Of a DNA stretch of 64,000 nucleotides, positions 1-6,478 are shown piece after piece. The stretch is from DASYKT01 sp963718105 (GTDB taxonomy: Bacteria > Acidobacteriota > Blastocatellia > Pyrinomonadales > Pyrinomonadaceae). The DNA lies in assembly GCA_963718105.1 (NCBI GenBank), contig OY970352.1, positions 2,852,001 to 2,916,000 of the forward strand. Reading direction: 5' to 3'. The stretch's first letter is position 1, and each line of letters opens with the position of its first letter. The notes under the pieces were generated by a model. The model ran no database searches and was not told where the DNA came from. It saw only the letters and a program-made list of their open reading frames with translations. The position numbers were made by a program, and so were the translations under genes.

Positions 1-1
1 G

Positions 2-1525
2 GTCGAAGAAGACCCGCTCAAGCGAGTGGATTTTGGCGGCGCGTCTTTCTCTGAGATCACAAAGGAGATCATCGCGACCACCTATGAAGACGACCGCGAG
101 CGCATTTACTGGAAAGACAAAAAATACGAAGAAGACTATAACGTGATCAAGAAAGAACTGGGCGACCGCGAGATCGCTTTCGGTTCCGGTACTAAAGATG
201 AAAGAAAATTCATCGTTTCAACTTTTAGCGATGTCGATCCGGGAACGGTCTGGATCTTTGACCGCGATACCAAGAAACTAACCAAACTCTATCAAGCGCG
301 CGAAAAACTTCCCCGCGAAGCCTTGTCGCCGATGAAACCGGTCCATTACAAATCTTCCGACGGGCTGGACATTCCCGCTTACCTGACGCTGCCCAAAGGC
401 ATTCCGGCGAAAAACCTGCCGTTGGTCGTCCTCCCGCACGGCGGCCCCTGGGGACGCGATAGCTGGGGTTACAGCAGTTTCGCCCAATTTCTGGCCAACC
501 GCGGCTATGCCGTGCTGCAGCCGAATTTCCGCGCTTCGACCGGTTACGGCAAGAAGTTTCTCGACGCCGGAAACAACCAGTGGGGAGACAAGATGCAGGA
601 CGACATCACCTGGGGCGTGAAAGCTATGATCGACCAGGGCATTGCCGATCCGAAACGCGTGGGGATAATGGGCGGAAGCTATGGCGGATATGCCACGCTG
701 GCCGGTGTGACCTACACGCCGGACACCTATGCCGCGGCGGTGGCGATCGTTGCGCCGTCGAATCTAAATACGCTGCTGGCTTCGATCCCGCCGTACTGGG
801 AATCGATCCGTACGACGTTTTACAAACGCATGGGCGATCCGAATACCACGGAAGGCAAAGCACAGCTCGAACGCCAATCGCCGCTTAATCACGTCGCCAA
901 GATCAAAACCCCGCTGATGATCGTGCAGGGTGCGAACGATCCGCGCGTCAACAAACGTGAAGCCGACCAGATCGTGATCGCGCTGCGCGACCGTAATTAC
1001 CCGGTGCAGTATTTGCTGGCCGACGACGAAGGCCATGGCTTTGCCCGCCCGGTCAACAACATGGCGATGTTTGCCGAGTCGGAAAAATTCCTGGCGAAAT
1101 ACCTGGGCGGACGTTACCAGGAAACGATGACCCCGGAAGTTGCCAAGCGTTTGAAAGAGATCACGGTGGATGTGAAAACCGTTTCTCTTCCGGCGCCGGT
1201 GAATATGAATGCGGCCGCAGCGGTCAATATAACCGGTAAATGGAATATGGCCGTTGACGCGCAAGGGCAGACGCTTCCGGTCGTGCTCGATCTGAAACAG
1301 GCAGCCGCCGCGTTTGACGGTTCGATGACTTCGGCGCTGGGCGGAGGATCGGTCGGAAACGGCAAGGTCAGCGGCAGCAATGTGACCGCGGTCGTTAAAG
1401 CCGACCTTCAGGGCCAACCGGTGGAGATCGTGATGGAAGGTAAAGTGGAAGGCAATAAAATGTCCGGGACATTGAACGTTCCCGGGTTTGGAATACTGCC
1501 TTTTACCGCCGAAAAAGCACCGTAA
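2..1525 (+). CDS. S9 family (prolyl oligopeptidase-type) serine peptidase, 5'-truncated by window edge
   Basis: The frame is already open at base 2 (VEEDPLKRVDFGG), so the start codon and most of the N-terminal beta-propeller lie outside the window. The GTG at 26 is internal and not a credible start. The visible 507 residues hold the alpha/beta-hydrolase domain of an S9 peptidase. Counted from base 2, the catalytic triad is Ser226 in GGSYGGYA, Asp313 in GANDPRVNK and His345 in DEGHGF. S9 enzymes of this type cleave short peptides, often in the periplasm. After the hydrolase domain comes an Ala/Pro linker (about 385-400) and a roughly 95-residue Gly-rich beta domain with the pattern GKW..AVDAQGQ..PVVLDLKQ. 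This add-on is not part of the core S9 fold and resembles the small beta domains appended to other secreted enzymes. The gene converges on the next one, with a foldback repeat between. Confidence 0.9.
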   Translation, partial: VEEDPLKRVDFGGASFSEITKEIIATTYEDDRERIYWKDKKYEEDYNVIKKELGDREIAFGSGTKDERKFIVSTFSDVDPGTVWIFDRDTKKLTKLYQAREKLPREALSPMKPVHYKSSDGLDIPAYLTLPKGIPAKNLPLVVLPHGGPWGRDSWGYSSFAQFLANRGYAVLQPNFRASTGYGKKFLDAGNNQWGDKMQDDITWGVKAMIDQGIADPKRVGIMGGSYGGYATLAGVTYTPDTYAAAVAIVAPSNLNTLLASIPPYWESIRTTFYKRMGDPNTTEGKAQLERQSPLNHVAKIKTPLMIVQGANDPRVNKREADQIVIALRDRNYPVQYLLADDEGHGFARPVNNMAMFAESEKFLAKYLGGRYQETMTPEVAKRLKEITVDVKTVSLPAPVNMNAAAAVNITGKWNMAVDAQGQTLPVVLDLKQAAAAFDGSMTSALGGGSVGNGKVSGSNVTAVVKADLQGQPVEIVMEGKVEGNKMSGTLNVPGFGILPFTAEKAP

Positions 1526-1530
1526 GCTAT

Positions 1531-1667
1531 GGAGCGCGGGCATCCCTGCCCGCTTCTTGTCAGTAGCGTCTGCGTCAGCAGATGCGTAAAACTTGAGTAA
1601 AGAACGCACTTGCTAACGCAAGCGCTACTGACAAGAGCACAAAGATGCGGCAAGATGCCCGCGCTCC
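1531..1667. repeat. Nested inverted REP pair (GGAGCGC family outside, GTCAGTAGCG family inside)
   Basis: The left outer arm (1531-1553) begins GGAGCGC and folds as GCGGGCA/TGCCCGC. The right outer arm (1647-1667) ends in GCGCTCC, and its own hairpin has lost one base. Inside lies a second inverted pair: GTCAGTAGCGTCTGCGTCAG from 1559 and its counterpart ending CGCTACTGAC near 1632. The element fills the space between two convergent genes. The same nested arrangement recurs at 50827-50967. Confidence 0.85.
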
Positions 1668-1671
1668 ATAT

Positions 1672-2580
1672 TTATTTCCCGCTTCTTGGCTGTTTGGCAT
1701 CGGTCAGGATAACGAAATCTCCTAACCCCGAGTGTTTTTCTTTGTCGAACCGGTTGAGATCCTGTTCGTATTTGATCGTAACGACCACAAATCTTGTCTT
1801 GGGGCGATACTTTAAAAGATGGTCGGGAATTCCCCAGCGATTTTCGCTGTGAAAGCCTCCATTGAGCTGTACGACCAGCGGGTGTTTATTTTCTTTGAGA
1901 AACCCGGCGATCGAATCAGCCATGGTCGCATCCCACAGCGATTGCGAATCCATTATTTTTGACATACCGTGGCTGTTCGCATCGCCGGACCCGCCCATCA
2001 GCGCTTCGAATTTCTTCCGGTAGCCTTCGGCCGCCTGCGCGTATGGCAGCGGCGCCAGCCATTTTTTAGCTTCCGGCGAAAGCGCACCGAGCGCGTCGCG
2101 GCCGTTACGCGAAACCATGTTCACATAACGCCGCGGAGCGTTGGCGGCGATCACGGGCAGCTTTTTTTCTTTCGCCAATTCGACCAGCGGCCGGTAATCG
2201 GTTTTGTAATTTCCCCACGGGCGAGAACTGGAAAGAAAATGCTGCTCGGAAATAAGGCCTTTCAGATACTCGTCCACCTCGACCTGCACATCGCGTTCGA
2301 ACATTTCCATCGAAAGAGCGAGCTTGCGATCGGCGCTGTACTTTTCAATTACGCGCTTGAATATCTCAAACTGCAATTTGTGAGCGACCGCGTCATCATG
2401 CTGTTCACCGAGAAAGACGACGTCGGCCTGCGCCAGGGAGTCTATTATTTTCTCCAGGCTTGCGGAGTTTCCCTGCCCGTCAAAAATGCGGAAAGTATCG
2501 GCAGTTTCGGGGGCGGTCTGGCTGTAGGTCGGGAGGGTCATCAGGGTAATCAGCGTCAGAACACAAAGAAAATATTTCAT
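1672..2580 (-). CDS. ChaN/Tiki-superfamily haem-binding-type lipoprotein-like protein
   Basis: This 302-residue protein starts with an export signal (MKYFLCVLTLITLMTLPTYSQ). It carries the hallmark GEQHDD near residue 57, followed by MEMFERDVQ, the SLWDATMADSIAGFL helix and NGGFHSENRWGI near the C-terminus. These match the ChaN family (formerly DUF399). Campylobacter ChaN is a haem-binding iron-regulated lipoprotein, and the fold is shared with TraB/PrgY/Tiki and erythromycin esterase. No lipobox cysteine is visible, so here it may be periplasmic and soluble. It lies downstream of a TonB receptor on the same strand, with a haem oxygenase just upstream, which supports a role in haem or iron uptake. 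That role is inference; the family assignment is firm. Confidence 0.82.
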   Translation of the reverse strand: MKYFLCVLTLITLMTLPTYSQTAPETADTFRIFDGQGNSASLEKIIDSLAQADVVFLGEQHDDAVAHKLQFEIFKRVIEKYSADRKLALSMEMFERDVQVEVDEYLKGLISEQHFLSSSRPWGNYKTDYRPLVELAKEKKLPVIAANAPRRYVNMVSRNGRDALGALSPEAKKWLAPLPYAQAAEGYRKKFEALMGGSGDANSHGMSKIMDSQSLWDATMADSIAGFLKENKHPLVVQLNGGFHSENRWGIPDHLLKYRPKTRFVVVTIKYEQDLNRFDKEKHSGLGDFVILTDAKQPRSGK

Positions 2581-2662
2581 AACAAGATCAAAACACGAGC
2601 GAACATCAGCTTAGCATAAATTTATGTTGATTTGATCTTACCGCTGCAGCGGTAATGTGAAT

Positions 2663-2807
2663 GTAGCCGTGGATTTTAATCCACGGTGATAGAGAGGCAA
2701 AAAAAATGCGTCGCGTTAGCGACGGATGAGTTCCGGCAAAATCATCCGTCGCTAACGCGACGCGGAGCATCGTTTTTACTGCTCCGTGGGTTGAAACCCA
2801 CGGCTAC
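2663..2807. repeat. Nested foldback repeat between ChaN-like and TonB-receptor genes
   Basis: The outer arms are hairpins: GTAGCCGTGG...CCACGG at 2663-2686 and, inverted, CCGTGGGTT..AACCCACGGC at 2784-2807. The inner arms at 2706-2729 and 2743-2764 are a perfect inverted repeat of about 22 bases built on CGTCGCGTTAGCGACG, itself palindromic. The construction (a REP pair inside a REP pair) copies that at 1531-1667 but with unrelated sequence families. Confidence 0.85.
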
Positions 2808-2837
2808 GGTCAACCGGCCGCTACGCGGCCAACTTAA

Positions 2838-5120
2838 TTACTTCCCTCTATCCAGGCTCCAGCGAATGCCGAGGCGAAACGTTCGCCCGGCTTCGGGGCG
2901 AAAGATCGCCAGGTTGGTGCCGCTGTTCGGATCACGGCTATCGAACATATTATCCATGGCCGCAAAAACTTCGAAGCCTTTCGGCAGAGATTTTGCGCCG
3001 TACAGGTCCCACAGTTGGAACGGCGCGGCGATGGTTTCCGCGTTGGTCGTCTCGTTGCGCGAAACGATCCACTTGCTGTAAAAACTGCCGCGCAAATTCG
3101 CATTGAATTTATAGCGGGTATTGTCGTAGGCGAGTTTTACGAACCCATGGTGGCGATTGCGGCCGGTCAGGTAGCGGTCCGACGTTTTGTCGCGCGCGTC
3201 GAGATAGGTGTAAGCGCCGCTTATGGCAAACCCCATCGGCAGCGCGTAAGAAGCGTCAAATTCGCCGCCCTGAGTACCAATATTGGCCAGGTTCTTGTAG
3301 TAAAACAGCAGCGCATTAAACACCACGAACTGCCTGAGCGACGGGTCGATGCCGTTGGAGGTAAAGATACCGTCGATCGTCGCCGGCGTAACAAACCCGA
3401 GCGAGGTGCTGTCGATCAGATTTCGCACATCATTGCGAAAATAATTTACGCCGATGTGAAGTTTGCGTGTAAAGCCGTTGAATTCGCCGCCCACCTGCCA
3501 CGAACCGGAATGCTCCGGGCTAAGCGAGGGGTTTCCCAGCACCTGGTAAAAATTCGGCGAGTTGTTGAAGTGATAATAAAGCTGGCCGAGATCGGGCGCG
3601 CGAAAACCGCGTCCCCACGAAGCGCGCAGGCTGGCGTAATTCGTCAGGCGATAATTCAAGCCGATCTTTGGCGAGAAAGCCGAGCCGAAAACCGAGTGAT
3701 GGTCCACGCGTCCGCCGATGGTAAATGTCAGCCGCGAGGTCGCGCTGATCTTGTCCTGCAGCCATAAAACACTCGTATCGGCTTTTACGCCTGCGTCGTT
3801 CTGCAAACGGTTGATGCCGCGATAGCGGTCGGTCGTCCATTCGACACCGGCCTGAAAAAATTGCCTCTCGCCGATGATGCGCGAAAACGTGGCGTCGAGT
3901 TTGCCGTAGCGTTCAAAAAGATCGCCGTCAGGAAGACTGGCGCCGGAGGGAAATAAAGTTCCGGTCGTTATCTCGTCAAACCGCGCAAAGTATCCGCGCA
4001 TCTGCAGCGCCGTGCGATCGTCTATCGCCCAATCGCCGGTCAAACCGTAATTTTGCGATTGGTCATCGACGTTATTAAATTGCGGCCCGGATTCGCCGTT
4101 CACCCTGCCCTTGGAGGTATTCCAATAGCTGTTGGCAAATCCGATCAGCGAAAACTTTTCGTTGAATTGGTATTTCAGTTTGCCGTAGGTATCGTACCGG
4201 TGAAAGCCGGAGCCTTCCTGCGAAAAGGTGGCGGGGTTAAGATCAAAGCCGTTGTTTTTATGACGCTCGAGGCTGAAGATGCCGCTCAGTTTTTTATGCT
4301 TGAAGGCGACATCGCCGCGGGTATCGAGAATACCGAAATTCCCGCCCGAAGCGGTGATGGTGGCCGTAAAAGGACGGTTCGGCTCGCGGGTGATGAGATT
4401 GATAACGCCGCCGATGGCGTCTGAACCGTAAAGCGCGCTCGACGCTCCTTTGACAACTTCGACGCTGCTTAAGCGTCCGGTCGATTGACGGTCTAGATTG
4501 AGATTTCCGCTCTTGATACCGCGCGCGCCGATCAGCGGCTGGCCGTCCATCAGCACCAGCACTTCACGGGAATTGACACCCTGCACCTGTTCACCGGCCA
4601 CGCCCGTCGTTTCCGAACCGCGCCGTGTGATAACACCCGGAACTTCGCGCAGCACCTCACCGACCGTTTCATAGCCGGTCGTTTTGATGTCGTTTTCGGT
4701 TACTACCTCGACTTTTGTATTAAGCCGCTCGCGCAGTTCTTCCTGCCGCGAACCGGAAACGACCGTGACGTCTTCGCGTAAAGGCGCGATCTCGAGTTTG
4801 AACACAAGCTCGCCTAGTTTGCCTTGCCCGCCATCCAGCGTTTTTTCCATCCGCGCAAAACCCTGCGCGGTGATCACGGCCCGATAGCTTTCCGAACCAA
4901 GGCCGTTAAAACTAAAAACTCCGTCGCCATCGGTACTGGCGGTCCTTTCCAGTCCGGTACTCTGATTGATCAGAACCACGGTGGCCCCGCTGACGGCCCG
5001 GTCGGCCGGGTCGGTCACTTTTCCTTTAACGATTTTTTCAGCTATTCTTTCCTGGGAAAAGACGGAAAGATTCAATAAGAATAATGATAAAAATATTAAT
5101 AAAAGCCGTTTGCCGGTCAT
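2838..5120 (-). CDS. TonB-dependent outer-membrane receptor, haem/siderophore type
   Basis: The 760-residue protein has a signal peptide (to about residue 22), a carboxypeptidase-D-like beta-sandwich (about 30-110, VKGKVTDPADRAVSGATV), a plug domain (about 120-240, ending in SSALYGSDAIGGVINLITR) and a 22-strand barrel-type C-terminal domain. In the barrel, GFRAPDLGQLYYHF is followed by LGNPSLSPEHS. This resembles the FRAP/NPNL box of haem receptors such as HemR and ShuA, including a histidine between the two elements. It should import a metal chelate or haem across the outer membrane using TonB energy. The start is supported by GAGGAG six bases upstream. It precedes the ChaN-like gene and follows the haem oxygenase gene, all on the minus strand. 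The N-terminal extension makes it resemble Bacteroidota- and Acidobacteriota-type receptors. Substrate specificity cannot be proved from sequence. Confidence 0.9.
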   Translation of the reverse strand: MTGKRLLLIFLSLFLLNLSVFSQERIAEKIVKGKVTDPADRAVSGATVVLINQSTGLERTASTDGDGVFSFNGLGSESYRAVITAQGFARMEKTLDGGQGKLGELVFKLEIAPLREDVTVVSGSRQEELRERLNTKVEVVTENDIKTTGYETVGEVLREVPGVITRRGSETTGVAGEQVQGVNSREVLVLMDGQPLIGARGIKSGNLNLDRQSTGRLSSVEVVKGASSALYGSDAIGGVINLITREPNRPFTATITASGGNFGILDTRGDVAFKHKKLSGIFSLERHKNNGFDLNPATFSQEGSGFHRYDTYGKLKYQFNEKFSLIGFANSYWNTSKGRVNGESGPQFNNVDDQSQNYGLTGDWAIDDRTALQMRGYFARFDEITTGTLFPSGASLPDGDLFERYGKLDATFSRIIGERQFFQAGVEWTTDRYRGINRLQNDAGVKADTSVLWLQDKISATSRLTFTIGGRVDHHSVFGSAFSPKIGLNYRLTNYASLRASWGRGFRAPDLGQLYYHFNNSPNFYQVLGNPSLSPEHSGSWQVGGEFNGFTRKLHIGVNYFRNDVRNLIDSTSLGFVTPATIDGIFTSNGIDPSLRQFVVFNALLFYYKNLANIGTQGGEFDASYALPMGFAISGAYTYLDARDKTSDRYLTGRNRHHGFVKLAYDNTRYKFNANLRGSFYSKWIVSRNETTNAETIAAPFQLWDLYGAKSLPKGFEVFAAMDNMFDSRDPNSGTNLAIFRPEAGRTFRLGIRWSLDRGK

Positions 5121-5147
5121 ATAATCTCCTCAAAAACTTGCAGATTT

Positions 5148-5187
5148 CGGCCGGCAAAATTACACTTTCAACAGTGTTCGCCGGCCG
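5148..5187 (-). promoter_or_regulatory. Hairpin in the 5' leader of the TonB-receptor gene
   Basis: CGGCCGGC (5148-5155) pairs with GCCGGCCG (5180-5187). Between them ACACT and AGTGT (5162-5166, 5173-5177) form a second in-register stem around TTCAAC. The structure lies 28 bases upstream of the receptor start codon. It could be an RNA leader structure, an operator dyad for an iron or haem repressor, or a terminator-like element after the haem oxygenase gene. It does not match a classical Fur box. Confidence 0.5.
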
Positions 5188-5306
5188 TAAAAGGCCGTCG
5201 TTCATTTATCTAAGGCTGGTGCGTGATTGATTTTCGAGGTCGTTACGCATCAGTCTTTTTATTTTCGGCAACAGATCATTGCCGCTAAGTAAAATTCTGC
5301 CCGCCG

Positions 5307-5897
5307 TTAAACTTCCGTCTGCAAAAAACAATTGCGAAAACTATCGAAAGTTTCTTTGGCGTTGCCGATGATCACCTCGTCGTTTTCGCCGTCCCCGGCA
5401 AATTCCGTGGTGATCCGCACAAATTCTTTCCACATCGGGCCGGTCCGCTCGCCGTAACCGTTAAAAAAAGCCCCGCCGTTCTCAGGTGAAATACCGAGAT
5501 GCTCTTTTAAGTGGCGCTTGATCAACTGCCCGCCGAGCGTGGCGCCCTCCATCACGTAGAGGCTGCCAAAGGCCTGCGCATTATTTTCAAGCGCGGGCAG
5601 GCCTTCCCACCGCGGAAGTTCCTTTGCTTCTTCAAATACCCCGAGGCTTTTCAGGTCGGCCTCCAGCTTTGGCAATTTACGCCGCTCGTTAAAATCGTAA
5701 CCGCTGGCGCTCAGATCAAGCCGGTCGATGCGCGGCTCGATCGCGGAATAAAACCGGTAAAACTTACAGAGCAGTTTTTTATAATCATCAGGCGAAAACA
5801 TCTGGTCCATCACGTTGACGGTGTTTTCCAAACCCTCGTGCTGCTCTCTGGTCGCTTCTTTAAGTTTAGCTAAGATCATTTTGTCATCCGAATTCAT
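5307..5897 (-). CDS. Biliverdin-producing haem oxygenase
   Basis: The 196-residue length is typical for bacterial haem oxygenases (HemO/BphO type). His20 in REQHEGLENTV is the expected proximal haem ligand. The distal-helix and core motif GSLYVMEGATLGGQLIKRHL lies around residues 112-131, and the C-terminus keeps AKETFDSFRNCF. The enzyme opens haem to biliverdin, CO and Fe2+ in the cytoplasm. No bacteriophytochrome gene, which would use biliverdin as chromophore, is visible nearby. The neighbours are a TonB receptor and a ChaN-like protein, so iron recovery from haem is the more likely purpose. No clear Shine-Dalgarno precedes the ATG. Confidence 0.88.
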   Translation of the reverse strand: MNSDDKMILAKLKEATREQHEGLENTVNVMDQMFSPDDYKKLLCKFYRFYSAIEPRIDRLDLSASGYDFNERRKLPKLEADLKSLGVFEEAKELPRWEGLPALENNAQAFGSLYVMEGATLGGQLIKRHLKEHLGISPENGGAFFNGYGERTGPMWKEFVRITTEFAGDGENDEVIIGNAKETFDSFRNCFLQTEV

Positions 5898-5938
5898 AAG
5901 AATTAAAAATCTGGATTTATTTTATAATCAAAACTGCT

Positions 5939-6139
5939 TTAGTTCATGGCGGACAAGTTGAATTGCTGTCCGTAAAAACAATCCCAGGCCGAAGCGACAA
6001 ATTCCGAGAACTCCTGGCGGTCGAAAGAAAGCAAAACATTCCCCGCCTTTACGTGATATTGCACGCAGTGTTCGCAATACCAAACGTTGATGTCTTCGCG
6101 TTTTCCCATCTCATCGATGCCGAATTTTTTGATCGTCAT
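5939..6139 (-). CDS. Small CxxC protein of unknown function (DUF6686-like)
   Basis: This 66-residue protein has the core WYCEHCVQYHVKAGNVLLSFDRQEFSEFV: a CxxC pair, a nearby histidine and a conserved-looking GN.LLSF..QEF segment. I recall similar small proteins in Bacteroidota (DUF6686-type, C..C...H...GN), but cannot verify this. It lies 41 bases upstream of the haem oxygenase gene on the same strand and probably shares its transcript. CxxC plus His could bind a metal or haem, but that is inference. It is a credible gene because the composition is protein-like and the spacing is tight; no strong ribosome site is seen. Confidence 0.6.
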   Translation of the reverse strand: MTIKKFGIDEMGKREDINVWYCEHCVQYHVKAGNVLLSFDRQEFSEFVASAWDCFYGQQFNLSAMN

Positions 6140-6284
6140 AAGTTTTATTAGTGAAATTGAAATTCGTTTTCAATAATAAGATAATGCAGGGCGAAAACGG
6201 CGTCAAGTATTAGAGTGGGATTTTGAGGATTTAGACGAGAAATGTTTGAAGACCAGCAAGTAACCAGGCAAGCTAATTAGTCTC

Positions 6285-6467
6285 AGGGTCCGAAAGGGTT
6301 GCTTGCGCGCCCGCTCTTTTTGTCTCAAGCCGGAAGCACTGTAACGGGATAGATATTTAAAAATTATTAGCCGCAAAAAAGCACAGAACATTTTGTGTTT
6401 CTTGTGCCTTTTGGCGGCAATTTTAAATAACTATTAAGCAGCGGGCGCAAGCAACCCTTCCGGACCT
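6285..6467. repeat. Nested foldback repeat downstream of uvrA (most of the 6140-6478 gap)
   Basis: Outer arms of about 28 bases (6286-6315 and 6440-6467, core AAGGGTTGCTTGCGC) are nearly perfect inverted copies. Inside, GCCGCAAAAAAGCACA at 6370 pairs imperfectly with TGTGCCTTTTGGCGGC ending at 6418. The right arm ends 11 bases before the uvrA stop codon. No coding potential is visible in the rest of the gap. Confidence 0.75.
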
Positions 6468-6478
6468 GCAAATTATCT

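Noticed and set aside
764..1609. 281-codon open frame on the minus strand
   Set aside because: It lies opposite the S9 peptidase hydrolase and beta domains, has His/Arg-rich shadow composition and no ribosome site.
3015..3767. 250-codon plus-strand open frame
   Set aside because: It is antisense to the TonB-receptor barrel; no motif and no ribosome site.
5121..5306. Fur box ahead of the TonB receptor
   Set aside because: The dyad present (ACACT..AGTGT within CGGCCGGC..GCCGGCCG) does not resemble the GATAATGAT-type repeats.
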